Shown here: positions 54,623 to 63,351 of the stretch, in pieces
How positions within the stretch are numbered: position 1 is the first letter of the stretch
How the letters are laid out: every line of letters begins with the position of its first letter
NCBI RefSeq assembly: GCF_026968045.1
Contig: NZ_JAPVBQ010000001.1
Span: 1,377,238-1,441,237, forward strand
Length of the DNA stretch: 64,000 nt
Source: Modestobacter sp. VKM Ac-2977
GTDB taxonomy: Bacteria > Actinomycetota > Actinomycetes > Mycobacteriales > Geodermatophilaceae
Direction of reading: 5' to 3'
The notes under the pieces: model-generated
What the model saw: only the letters and a program-made list of their open reading frames with translations
The model's database searches: none
Told to the model about the DNA's origin: nothing
Made by a program: the position numbers and the translations under genes

Positions 54623-57292
54623 ATGCAGACCGCCGAGATCCGCCGCCGCTTCCTGGAGCACTTCGAGAAGCGGGGGCACACCGTCGTCCCGAGCGCCTCG
54701 CTGGTGTCGCCCGACCCCTCGCTGCTGTTCACGGTGGCCGGGATGGTGCCGTTCATCCCGTACCTGACCGGGCGTGAGCCGGCGCCCTACCCGCGCGCGA
54801 CCAGCGTGCAGAAGTGCGTCCGCACCCTCGACATCGAGGAGGTGGGCAAGACCACCCGGCACGGCACGTTCTTCCAGATGAACGGCAACTTCTCCTTCGG
54901 CGACTACTTCAAGGCCGAGGCGATCCAGTTCGCCTGGGAGCTGGTGACGGGCCGGGTCGAAGACGGCGGGCTGGGGCTGGACGCCGAGCGGATCTGGCCG
55001 ACGGTCTACACCGACGACGACGAGGCGTTCGACGCCTGGCGGGCCTACGTCCCGGCCGAACGCATCCAGCGCCGCGGCAAGGACGACAACTACTGGTCCA
55101 CCGGTGCGGCCGGCCCGGCCGGGCCCTGCTCGGAGATCCACTACGACCGCGGGCCGGCGTACGGCCCCGACGGCGGGCCGGAGACCGATCCCACGGGCGA
55201 CCGGTTCCTGGAGATCTGGAACCTGGTCTTCATGCAGTACGAGCGGGGCCCGGGGGAGGGCAAGGAGTTCCCGATCCTCGGGGACCTGCCGAAGAAGAAC
55301 ATCGACACCGGCATGGGCCTGGAACGGGTGGCGTTCCTGCTCCAGGGCGTCGACAACATGTACGAGATCGACCAGGTCGCCCCGGTGCTGCACCGGGCCG
55401 CAGCGCTCGCCGGGGTGCGCTACGGCGCCGACCACGAGGCCGACGTCCGGCTGCGGGTGGTCGCCGACCACGTGCGCAGTGGCCTGATGCTCATCGGCGA
55501 CGGGGTGACCCCGGGCAACGAGGGGCGGGGCTACATCCTGCGCCGACTGCTGCGCCGCGCCGTCCGCTCGATGAAGCTGCTCGGCGTCGACGAGGCCACG
55601 CTCCCGGAGCTGTTGCCGGTCTCCCGCGACGCGATGAGCCCCAGCTACCCCGAGCTGGCCACCGACTTCGCCCGCATCTCCGGGATCGCCTACGCCGAGG
55701 AGGAGGCGTTCCGGCGCACCCTCACCGCCGGCACGGCGCTGTTCGACACCGCCGTCGGCCAGGCCAAGAAGGCCGGCCCCCCGGCCCTGTCGGGGGAGCA
55801 GGCCTTCTCGCTGCACGACACCTACGGCTTCCCGATCGACGTGACCCTGGAGATGGCCGCCGAGCAGGGCGTCCGGGTCGACGAGGAGGGCTTCCGGGCC
55901 CTGATGAAGGAGCAGCGGGACCGGGCTCGCGCCGATGCCCGTGCCAAGCGCACCGGCGCGGTCGACGTGCTGGCCTACCGGCGGCTGCTGGGCGAGCACG
56001 GCCCCACCGACTGGCGGGCCTACGACACCCTGCGCACCGACTCCCGGGTGCTCGGCGTGGTCGACGAGTCCGACACCGACGGCGAGCCGGTCGTCGGCGC
56101 GGGCTCGCTCACCCGGGTCGTGCTGGACCGGACGCCCTTCTATGCGGAGTCCGGTGGTCAGGTCGCCGACGCCGGCGAGCTGACCTGGGACGGCGGCCGG
56201 GCCGAGGTCATCGACGTCCAGCGCCCGGTCAAGGGCCTGGTCGCCCACCAGGTGCGCGTGCTCGAGGGAGAGCTGCGGGCCGGCACCGAGCTCACCGCCC
56301 AGGTCGACCGCGAGTGGCGGCTCTCGGCCTGCCAGGCGCACTCCGGCACGCACGTCGTGCACGCGGCGCTGCGCCAGGTGCTCGGCCCACAGGCACTGCA
56401 GTCCGGGTCGTACAACCGGCCGGGCTACCTGCGACTGGACTTCGCCTGGCAGGGGGCCCTGTCCGCGCAGCAGCGGATCGACGTCGAGGACGTCGCCAAC
56501 GCCGCCGTCCGGGCCGACCACGGGGTCCGCGCGCTCTACATGACGCTGCCGGAGGCGCGGGAGTTCGGCGCGCTGGCGCTGTTCGGGGAGACCTACGGCG
56601 AGCAGGTCCGCGTCGTGGAGATCGGCGGCGAGTGGTCCCGCGAACTCTGCGGTGGCACCCACGTCCACGGCAGCGCCCAGATCGGCACCCTCGCGCTGAC
56701 CGGTGAGAGTTCTGTCGGCTCCGGGGCCCGCCGGGTGGAGGCCGCCGTGGGCCTGGAGGGCTTCCGGTACCTGGCGCGGGAACGCGACCTGGTCCGCCAG
56801 CTCGCCGACCTGCTCAAGACCCCGCAGGACGGGATCGCCGACCGGGTGAGCGGCATGCTCGAGCGGCTGCGGGAGGCCGACAAGGAGCTGGCCGACCTGC
56901 GCGCCCGGCAGACCCTGGCCGCCGCCGGCGACCTGGCTGCCGGCGCCCGCGACCTCGGTGGGGTGGCCGTCGTGACCGGCGCACCGGCCGGGCTGTCCGG
57001 TGGCGACCTGCGCAGCCTCGCCCTCGACGTGCGCGGTCGGCTCGGTGAGCGGGCGGCGGCCGTGTTGCTCGCCTCCGCCGCGGACGGCAAGGTGGCCCTG
57101 GTGGCCACCGTCAACCCGGCGGCGCAGCAGCAGGGCCTGTCGGCCAACGACCTGCTGAAGGCTGCGGCGCCGGCGGTGGGTGGCCGCGGTGGTGGCAAGG
57201 CCGACGTGGCCCAGGGTGGCGGCACCGACCCCTCCGGCATCCCTGCGGCCCTCGCGGCCGTCGAGCAGACGATCGGAGCGGCCACGACGTGA
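54623..57292 (+). CDS. alaS: Alanyl-tRNA synthetase
   Basis: 889 aa class II synthetase. N-terminal catalytic domain (FLEHFEKRGHTVVPSASLVS, motif 2 TFFQMNGNFSFGDYFK, motif 3 GMGLERVAFLLQG), tRNA-recognition domain, editing domain with HSGTHVVHAALR and CGGTHV zinc-binding motifs, and the C-Ala domain. Length is normal. GAAGGAC is near the ATG. The stop overlaps the GTG of the small proline-rich gene. Confidence 0.97.
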   Translation: MQTAEIRRRFLEHFEKRGHTVVPSASLVSPDPSLLFTVAGMVPFIPYLTGREPAPYPRATSVQKCVRTLDIEEVGKTTRHGTFFQMNGNFSFGDYFKAEAIQFAWELVTGRVEDGGLGLDAERIWPTVYTDDDEAFDAWRAYVPAERIQRRGKDDNYWSTGAAGPAGPCSEIHYDRGPAYGPDGGPETDPTGDRFLEIWNLVFMQYERGPGEGKEFPILGDLPKKNIDTGMGLERVAFLLQGVDNMYEIDQVAPVLHRAAALAGVRYGADHEADVRLRVVADHVRSGLMLIGDGVTPGNEGRGYILRRLLRRAVRSMKLLGVDEATLPELLPVSRDAMSPSYPELATDFARISGIAYAEEEAFRRTLTAGTALFDTAVGQAKKAGPPALSGEQAFSLHDTYGFPIDVTLEMAAEQGVRVDEEGFRALMKEQRDRARADARAKRTGAVDVLAYRRLLGEHGPTDWRAYDTLRTDSRVLGVVDESDTDGEPVVGAGSLTRVVLDRTPFYAESGGQVADAGELTWDGGRAEVIDVQRPVKGLVAHQVRVLEGELRAGTELTAQVDREWRLSACQAHSGTHVVHAALRQVLGPQALQSGSYNRPGYLRLDFAWQGALSAQQRIDVEDVANAAVRADHGVRALYMTLPEAREFGALALFGETYGEQVRVVEIGGEWSRELCGGTHVHGSAQIGTLALTGESSVGSGARRVEAAVGLEGFRYLARERDLVRQLADLLKTPQDGIADRVSGMLERLREADKELADLRARQTLAAAGDLAAGARDLGGVAVVTGAPAGLSGGDLRSLALDVRGRLGERAAAVLLASAADGKVALVATVNPAAQQQGLSANDLLKAAAPAVGGRGGGKADVAQGGGTDPSGIPAALAAVEQTIGAATT

Positions 57293-57558
57293 GCGAGGCG
57301 TCCGACGGGCCCGGCACCGGGCCGGTGGAGGGGCGGACCAGACGGTCCGGTCGCCCGCCGGTGCCGCCCGCCGCCCCGCCGGAGGCCGCGGCGCCGCCCG
57401 GTGGGCGCCCCGCCGCACCGCCGGCCACCGTCGAACAGCCCGCCGCTCGACCGCCGGAGACCGGCCGCCTCCACCTCGGTGGCTACCCGCCCCGGGTGCC
57501 CGGCGCCGCCCGCCGCGAGGCGGCGGCGCCGCACGACGGTGCCCGCGATGACGACTGA
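57289..57558 (+). CDS. Small Pro/Ala-rich protein between alaS and ruvX
   Basis: 89 aa, low complexity: 24 or so prolines, many Ala, Arg and Gly, probably disordered. GTG overlaps the alaS stop by 4 bp and the stop lies 11 bp inside ruvX, so it fits exactly into the operon, which argues for translation. No motif recognised. An alternative is that the region only serves to couple alaS and ruvX translation. Confidence 0.45.
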   Translation: MSEASDGPGTGPVEGRTRRSGRPPVPPAAPPEAAAPPGGRPAAPPATVEQPAARPPETGRLHLGGYPPRVPGAARREAAAPHDGARDDD

Positions 57559-58030
57559 GGGGAGCGCGCCGGCCTGGGTGCCCGGCCGCAGACTCGGCGT
57601 CGACGTCGGGACCGTCCGGGTCGGGCTCGCGCTCTCCGACGCCACCGGCATGCTGGCCAGCCCGCTGGAGACGGTCCGGCGCGCCAAGGACCAGCGCGAT
57701 CTGGACCACCTCGCTGAGCTGGTTGTGACACACGAGGTGGTCGAGGTGGTTGTGGGATTGCCAAAGCATCTGTCCGGAGCGTCGGGCGCGTCGGCAAGAG
57801 ATGCCAGTGCATACGCTGAAGCCCTGGCCAGTCGCATCGGGAACGTCCCGGTGCACCTCGTCGACGAGAGGCTCTCCACAGTGACCGCAGCGAGCCACCT
57901 GCGCGCCGGCGGCATCGATGCCCGCCGCCAGCGTTCGGTGATCGACCAGGCGGCTGCCGTGGTGATCCTGCAGAGCCATCTCGACGAGCGACGACGCACT
58001 GGCCCCGACTTCAGGGGGCGCCACTCGTGA
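57548..58030 (+). CDS. ruvX: YqgF/RuvX-family resolvase-like protein
   Basis: 160 aa RNase H-like protein. Catalytic-type acidic motifs: GVDVGTVRVGLALSD near residue 17, VDERLSTVTA and DQAAAVVILQ. YqgF is implicated in pre-16S rRNA processing and, in mycobacteria (Rv2554c), in Holliday junction resolution. ATG 57548 chosen because it starts the compact domain; the mltG start overlaps its stop by 4 bp. Confidence 0.92.
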   Translation: MTTEGSAPAWVPGRRLGVDVGTVRVGLALSDATGMLASPLETVRRAKDQRDLDHLAELVVTHEVVEVVVGLPKHLSGASGASARDASAYAEALASRIGNVPVHLVDERLSTVTAASHLRAGGIDARRQRSVIDQAAAVVILQSHLDERRRTGPDFRGRHS

Positions 58031-60123
58031 CGGACCCGACCCAGCCGCACGCGAGCGGCCGCCACTCCGACGCCGAGGCCGGCGCCGGACGCCCTGCAGC
58101 GGAGTTCCTGGCCGCCTGGGCGGGCGCCGCGACCCTGCAGCTCCCCGACGACCCGGCCGACGCCACGCTGCGACCGCGCCGCCGCCGCCGGCACGCCTCG
58201 GACACCGGTGCCCGGGTCCACGCGACAGCGGGGGGCGTCGACGTGGCCGACGTGGAGATCACCGGGCTGGCCGCCTCCGGCATCGCCGACGCCGGACTCG
58301 CGGCCGCCGGCCTCGACGTGAGCGCCTTCGACGTCGGCCGGCGGAGCGCGGCCCCAGCGGCCCCCGGGGGCCCGGGTGGGGTCGTCCCCGCAGCACGAGC
58401 CCGAGAGGTCACCGTGCCGCGGACCGCCGAGATGCCCGCCGTACCGCCGGCCGTCCCGACCATCGGGGGAGCCGCGCCCGGCGCCGGTCCGGCCGCCGCC
58501 CGGCGCGTCCCGGCCCCTCGGCCGCCCACCGAGCCCACCACCGCCGACCACGTCCGGGCGGACCGGTTCGCCGACGCCGGGACCGACCCTGGTTGGCTGT
58601 CGGCAGCCAACCGTCCCGTCCCCGGGCCGGTTGGACCGTCGTCGGTCCCGACGAGCGGGCCCTCCGGTGCGCTGGCCGGGCTCGTCACCGGGCAGGGCGG
58701 CGCCGAGGTGCACACCGCACCTCGGGACACGCCTGTCGACGAGCCGGCGACGGTGGTGCACGCTGCACTGACCGTCGACGGACCCGACCCGGACGAGGAG
58801 CGCTGGCGGATGGTCTCCGAACGGCACGGGAGCGACGAGGGCGACCTCGATCCCGCCCATCACGACCCCCACGACGACGGTCCCTTCGCGCCGGCGGCCG
58901 ACGCGTCCCCGCAGACGGGCGGCCTCGACGTGGTCGGCGGTGGTGACCACGACGAGCACCACGACGAGTACTACGACGACCACGGCCACGACGACGACCA
59001 CGGCCACGACGACGACCACGGCCACGACGACGACCACGGCGACGGCGGTGTCGGCGGCGGTCGTCGCGGGCGCGGTGGACGCGGCGGTCGCCGGGGCCCG
59101 GTGGTCGTCGGCCTGTCCCTGCTCGTCCTGGCCGCGCTGATGGCCGGGATCTTCGTCGGCGGCAAGGCCCTCTGGGACCGGGTCAACCCGGTGGCGGAGG
59201 ACTACCCGGGGGCCGGCACCGGCGAGGTCGACGTCCGGGTGGAGCCAGGCGACTCGTTGCGCGCCATCGGCAACACGCTCGTGGAGGCCGACGTCATCGC
59301 CTCGGTGGCGCCGTTCACCGAAGCGGCCGAGGCCAACCCGGCCGCGACCGGCATCCAGCCCGGCGTCTACCGGCTGCGCCAGCAGATGTCCGGGCAGGCC
59401 GCGCTGGACCTGCTGCTGGACCCGGCGTCCCGCCAGGTCACCCGGGTCACCCTGCCCGAGGGCCTGCGGGTCACCCAGGTGCTGCAGCGACTGGCCGACG
59501 AGAGCGGTCTGCCGCTCGCGGAGCTGGAGGCCGCCGCCGCGGACCCGGCCCAGCTGGGGCTGCCCGCCTACGCCAACGGCCTGCTGGAGGGCTTCCTCTT
59601 CCCGGCCACCTACGACATCGAGCCCGGCGAGACCGCGGTCGAGGTGCTCAGCGAGATGGTGGCGCGCACCGATCAGGTGCTCACCGACCTGCAGATCCCG
59701 GTGGAGCAACGGCTCACGGCGCTGACCAAGGCGAGCCTGGTCCAGGCCGAGGCCGGCTCGATCGAGGACATGGGCAAGGTCGCCCGGGTGCTGGAGAACC
59801 GGCTGGCCGACGGCATGCCGCTGCAGCTGGACACCACGGTGAACTACGCCAACGACAAGGCCGGGATCACCACCAGCGCCGAGGACCGCGCCAACCCCTC
59901 GCTCTACAACACCTACGTCCACCCGGGCCTGCCGCCCGGCGCCATCAACAACCCGGGGGAGGAGGCGCTGCGCGCGGTGCTCGCCCCGACCCCGGGTGAC
60001 TGGCGCTTCTTCGTGGTGGTCGACCCCGACACCGGGGAGACCCGGTTCGCCGCGACCGGCGCCGAGCACCAGCAGAACGTGCTGCTGTTCCAGCAGTGGC
60101 TGCGGGACAACCCGGGCAATTGA
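58027..60123 (+). CDS. mltG: Endolytic transglycosylase MltG with long cytoplasmic region and His/Asp repeats
   Basis: 698 aa, about twice the size of E. coli MltG. Residues 1-355 are predicted cytoplasmic and Ala/Pro/Asp-rich; residues about 305-340 hold an array of GHDDDH repeats. One transmembrane helix lies near 357-380 (VVVGLSLLVLAALMAGIF). The extracytoplasmic YceG domain has a LysM-like part, LLEGFLFPATYDI, ASLVQAEAGS with the expected catalytic Glu, and PLQLDTTVNYAN plus PYNTY-like LYNTYVHPGLPPGAI. It cleaves nascent peptidoglycan strands and sets glycan length. GTG start. Confidence 0.93.
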   Translation: MTDPTQPHASGRHSDAEAGAGRPAAEFLAAWAGAATLQLPDDPADATLRPRRRRRHASDTGARVHATAGGVDVADVEITGLAASGIADAGLAAAGLDVSAFDVGRRSAAPAAPGGPGGVVPAARAREVTVPRTAEMPAVPPAVPTIGGAAPGAGPAAARRVPAPRPPTEPTTADHVRADRFADAGTDPGWLSAANRPVPGPVGPSSVPTSGPSGALAGLVTGQGGAEVHTAPRDTPVDEPATVVHAALTVDGPDPDEERWRMVSERHGSDEGDLDPAHHDPHDDGPFAPAADASPQTGGLDVVGGGDHDEHHDEYYDDHGHDDDHGHDDDHGHDDDHGDGGVGGGRRGRGGRGGRRGPVVVGLSLLVLAALMAGIFVGGKALWDRVNPVAEDYPGAGTGEVDVRVEPGDSLRAIGNTLVEADVIASVAPFTEAAEANPAATGIQPGVYRLRQQMSGQAALDLLLDPASRQVTRVTLPEGLRVTQVLQRLADESGLPLAELEAAAADPAQLGLPAYANGLLEGFLFPATYDIEPGETAVEVLSEMVARTDQVLTDLQIPVEQRLTALTKASLVQAEAGSIEDMGKVARVLENRLADGMPLQLDTTVNYANDKAGITTSAEDRANPSLYNTYVHPGLPPGAINNPGEEALRAVLAPTPGDWRFFVVVDPDTGETRFAATGAEHQQNVLLFQQWLRDNPGN

Positions 60124-60151
60124 CGCACCGTCGCACCCCGGTCCGGCCGGC

Positions 60152-60943
60152 ATGAGGGCAGCTGTCCTCGGCCGGCCGGTCGGGCACTCGCTGTCGCCCC
60201 TGCTCCACCGGGCGGCCTACGCCGCGCTCGGCCTGGACGACTGGAGCTACGACGCCCTGGACGTCGGGGCCGAGGACCTGCCGGTGCTGCTGGCCGGGCT
60301 GGGCCCGGAGTGGCGGGGCTTCTCGGTGACCATGCCGTGCAAGCAGGCGGCGGTGGCGGTGGCCGACGAGGTCGACCAGCTGCCGCGCCTGCTGGGCGCG
60401 GCGAACACCCTGCTGCGCACCGACGCCGGCTGGCGCGCGGAGAACACCGACGTCACCGGGGTGGGCATGGCCCTCCAGCTGGGCGGTGTCGAGCGGGTCG
60501 AGCACGCCGCCGTCCTCGGGGCCGGGGGGACGGCGGCCGCAGCGGCCACCGCGCTCGCCTCCCTCGGTGCCCAGCAGGTGGACGTCGTCGTCCGAGAGCC
60601 CGCGCGGGCCGGGGACCTGCTGCGGGTGCTCGGCGCCCTCGGGGTGAGCGCGGACGTCCAGCGGCTGGACCGCACCGGCACGCTCACCGCACCGGTGGTG
60701 GTGAGCACGGTCCCGGCCTCCGGTCAGGCGGCCGTCGCCGACCTCACCTGGGGGCGGGGGCAGACGGTGCTGGACGTGCTCTACGCCGGCTGGCCGACGC
60801 CGCTCGCCCAGCGCGTACAGGCGGCGGGGGGCCGGACCATCAGCGGCCTGGAGGTGCTGTTCTGGCAGGCCACCGCCCAGGTCGAGCTGATGACCGGCCG
60901 GCCGGCGCCGATCGAGGCCATGCGCGCCGCGCTGGACGCCTGA
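60152..60943 (+). CDS. aroE: Shikimate dehydrogenase
   Basis: 263 aa NADPH-dependent enzyme of the shikimate pathway (3-dehydroshikimate to shikimate). Substrate site: GHSLSPLLHRAAYAALG with Ser-Ser type contact, FSVTMPCKQ with the catalytic Lys at about 65, ANTLLR and ENTDVTG with the catalytic Asp. Nucleotide site: VLGAGGTAAAAATALASLG. In the C-terminal part WPTPLAQRVQAAGG. Pro-Cys-Lys replaces the common Pro-x-Lys, which is tolerated. Follows mltG by 28 bp. Confidence 0.93.
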   Translation: MRAAVLGRPVGHSLSPLLHRAAYAALGLDDWSYDALDVGAEDLPVLLAGLGPEWRGFSVTMPCKQAAVAVADEVDQLPRLLGAANTLLRTDAGWRAENTDVTGVGMALQLGGVERVEHAAVLGAGGTAAAAATALASLGAQQVDVVVREPARAGDLLRVLGALGVSADVQRLDRTGTLTAPVVVSTVPASGQAAVADLTWGRGQTVLDVLYAGWPTPLAQRVQAAGGRTISGLEVLFWQATAQVELMTGRPAPIEAMRAALDA

Positions 60944-60953
60944 CCGCACCCCG

Positions 60954-61610
60954 GTGACCGGGCTGCTCACCGTTGCCGCCGCCGTCCTGGGCCTGCTGCT
61001 CGGCCCGTGGCTGGCCACCACCACGGTGCGGCTGGCCGAGCGTGACCGTGCGGCGCGTCCGTCGTCCCGGCGGGTGGTCGGCACGGCGGTCGCCACGGCC
61101 GCGGCGCTCGCCGCCGCACCCGCCCTCGCCGGCCCGCGGCCGGCCACCGTCGCCCTCGCCTGGTTCGGCGCGGCCGCCGTGGTGCTGGCCGGGGTGGACC
61201 TCGCCCGGCACCGGCTGCCCGACCGCGTCGTCTTCCCGGCGGCCGCGGTCGGCGTCCTCGCCTTGGTCGTGGACGCCGCCGTGCTGGGCACCTGGCCCGC
61301 GCTGGGCCGGGCCGTCGCTGCCGCCGCTGTGGCCTGGGGGCTGGGCACCCTCGCCCGGCTGGTGCAGCCCGGCGGGTTCGGCGGCGGCGACGTGAAGCTG
61401 CTCGGGCTGCTCGGTCTGCTGCTGGGCTGGGTGGGCTGGAGCGTGCTGCTCGCCGGGGTGCTGGCCGGCTTCGTGCTCGGTGCGCTGGGCGCGCTGCTGC
61501 TCATCGCCCTGGGGCGGGCCGGCTGGCGCACGGCCGTGGCGTTCGGCCCGCCGCTGCTGGGCGGCGCCTACGTCGCCCTGGCGCTGGCGGCACCCCTGCC
61601 GATGCCGTGA
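60954..61610 (+). CDS. A24-type prepilin peptidase
   Basis: 218 aa with about six to seven hydrophobic segments. The aspartate pair is visible: Asp in [12 protein letters not shown] near residue 84 and GGGDVKLLG near 144 (GxGD-type motif). The N-methylation domain with cysteine zinc ligands of PilD is missing, as in the short actinobacterial forms. It should process prepilins of Tad/type IV-like pili; no pilus genes are in the window. The M. tuberculosis gene Rv2551c, in the same position after aroE, is equivalent. GTG start. Confidence 0.88.
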   Translation: MTGLLTVAAAVLGLLLGPWLATTTVRLAERDRAARPSSRRVVGTAVATAAALAAAPALAGPRPATVALAWFGAAAVVLAGVDLARHRLPDRVVFPAAAVGVLALVVDAAVLGTWPALGRAVAAAAVAWGLGTLARLVQPGGFGGGDVKLLGLLGLLLGWVGWSVLLAGVLAGFVLGALGALLLIALGRAGWRTAVAFGPPLLGGAYVALALAAPLPMP

Positions 61611-61621
61611 CGGGGGGCGAT

Positions 61622-61644
61622 CTGTCAACTGGCAAACTCGACAG
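61622..61644. promoter_or_regulatory. Inverted repeat just before aroC
   Basis: CTGTC-N13-GACAG lies directly in front of the aroC ATG in a locally AT-richer stretch. It may be an operator or part of a promoter for the aroCKB genes; no known binding motif was recognised. Confidence 0.25.
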
Positions 61645-61645
61645 C

Positions 61646-62824
61646 ATGTTGCGCTGGTTGACCGCAGGTGAGTCGCACGGTCAACAGCTCACCGCCATCC
61701 TGGAGGGGCTGCCCGCCGGGGTGCGGGTGCAGACCACCGACCTCGACGCCCAGCTCTCCCGCCGCCGGCTCGGCCACGGCCGCAGCGCTCGGATGAGCTT
61801 CGAGGAGGACGTCGTCACCCTCACCGGCGGCGTCCGGCACGGGGTGACCCAGGGCGGGCCGATCGCCGTCCAGGTCGGCAACACCGAGTGGCCGAAGTGG
61901 CAGAGCGTCATGGCCGCCGACCCGGTCGACCCGGATGTGCTGGAGGGGCAGGCGCGCAACGCCCCGCTCACCCGGCCCCGGCCCGGCCACGCCGACCTCG
62001 CCGGCATGCAGAAGTACGGCTTCGACGACGTCCGCCCGGTGCTGGAGCGGGCGAGCGCGCGGGAGACCGCCGCCCGTGTCGCGCTGGGCACCGTGGCGCA
62101 GGCGTTCCTGCACCAGGTGCTCGGGGTGCGGGTGGTCAGCCACGTGGTGGGGATCGGGCCGGTCACCGTCCCCGACGGGGTGCTGCCCGGCCCGGAGGAC
62201 AACCCGCGGCTGGACGAGGACCCGGTGCGCTGCGCCGACCCGGCCACCAGCGCGCGGATGACCGCCGAGATCGACGACGCCCGCCGGTCCGGCGACACCC
62301 TGGGTGGCGTGATCGAGGTCGTCGTCCACGGCCTGCCGCCGGGCCTGGGCAGCCACGTCCACTGGGACCGCCGGCTGGACTCCCGGCTGGCCGGGGCGCT
62401 GATGGGCGTGCAGTCGGTCAAGGCCGTCGAGGTCGGTGACGGGCTGGAGACCGCCCGCCGGCGCGGCTCGGTCGCCCACGACGAGATCGAGCTGGCCGGC
62501 GGCGAGCTCCGCCGGCTCACCGACCGGGCCGGCGGCGTCGAGGGCGGCATGACCAACGGAGAGGTGCTGCGGGTGCGCGCCGCGATGAAGCCGATCAGCA
62601 CCGTGCCGCGGGCGCTGGCCACGATCGACACCGCCACCGGCGAGGCCGCGGTCGCGATCAACCAGCGCAGCGACGCCTGCGCCGTGCCGCGCGGCAGCGT
62701 GGTCATGGAGGCGATGGTCGCCCTGGTGCTCGCCGACGCGGTGCTGGAGAAGTTCGGCGGGGACTCGGTGCCGGAGACCCGCCGGAACGTGCAGGGCTAC
62801 CTCGACGCCCTGCCGTACCGGTGA
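61646..62824 (+). CDS. aroC: Chorismate synthase
   Basis: 392 aa FMN-dependent enzyme that makes chorismate from 5-enolpyruvylshikimate 3-phosphate. Family motifs: [14 protein letters not shown] at the start, [40 protein letters not shown] and [14 protein letters not shown] 61646 is used because the family begins exactly there; GTG 61607 would add 13 residues and overlap the peptidase stop. The stop overlaps the aroK GTG. Confidence 0.96.
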   Translation: MLRWLTAGESHGQQLTAILEGLPAGVRVQTTDLDAQLSRRRLGHGRSARMSFEEDVVTLTGGVRHGVTQGGPIAVQVGNTEWPKWQSVMAADPVDPDVLEGQARNAPLTRPRPGHADLAGMQKYGFDDVRPVLERASARETAARVALGTVAQAFLHQVLGVRVVSHVVGIGPVTVPDGVLPGPEDNPRLDEDPVRCADPATSARMTAEIDDARRSGDTLGGVIEVVVHGLPPGLGSHVHWDRRLDSRLAGALMGVQSVKAVEVGDGLETARRRGSVAHDEIELAGGELRRLTDRAGGVEGGMTNGEVLRVRAAMKPISTVPRALATIDTATGEAAVAINQRSDACAVPRGSVVMEAMVALVLADAVLEKFGGDSVPETRRNVQGYLDALPYR

Positions 62825-63351
62825 CCGGCCCCGCGCTGGTCGTGGTCGGCCCGCCGGCGTCGGGCAAGACGACCGTGGGTGCGGCGGTCGCCCAGGCCCT
62901 GGGCCTGCCGTTCCGGGACACCGACGCCGACGTGGAGGCCCAGGCCGGGACGACGGTGGCCGACCTCTTCGTGCAGCAGGGCGAGCCGCACTTCCGGGCG
63001 CTGGAGGAGCAGGCCGTGGCCCGGGCGCTGGCCGAGCACGACGGCGTCCTGGCCCTCGGCGGCGGTGCGGTCACCAGCGCGGCCACCCGGGAGCGGCTGG
63101 TCGCCCACGGCCGGACCGGCGGTGCGGTCGTCTGGCTGGACGTCGACGTCACCTCGGCGGCCAAGCGGGTGGGGCTGTCCCGGGACCGGCCGCTGCTGGC
63201 GGTCAACCCACGCGCCATGCTGCGGACCATGCTCGAGACCCGCGCCCCGCTCTACGCCGAGGTCGCCACCGCGACCGTGGTGACCTCCGCCCGCCCGGTC
63301 GAGGACGTGGTGGCCGACGTGCTCGCCGCCGTCGGGGCGGGCACCCCGTGA
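62821..63351 (+). CDS. aroK: Shikimate kinase
   Basis: 176 aa P-loop kinase that phosphorylates the 3-OH of shikimate. Walker [10 protein letters not shown] at 10-18, shikimate-binding DTDADVE near 34-40, [19 protein letters not shown] and the lid arginines in [12 protein letters not shown]. Start and stop overlap aroC and aroB by 4 bp each, indicating a tightly coupled aroC-aroK-aroB operon. Confidence 0.95.
   Translation: MTGPALVVVGPPASGKTTVGAAVAQALGLPFRDTDADVEAQAGTTVADLFVQQGEPHFRALEEQAVARALAEHDGVLALGGGAVTSAATRERLVAHGRTGGAVVWLDVDVTSAAKRVGLSRDRPLLAVNPRAMLRTMLETRAPLYAEVATATVVTSARPVEDVVADVLAAVGAGTP

Noticed and set aside
54149-58024. Very long open frame (about 1290 codons) on the minus strand opposite alaS and ruvX
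   Set aside because: It is an antisense shadow of high-GC coding sequence; its translation has no recognisable domain, and alaS and ruvX on the plus strand are certain.
58939-59043. Tandem GHDDDH-coding repeats as a non-coding satellite
   Set aside because: They lie in frame within mltG, whose downstream part is intact.
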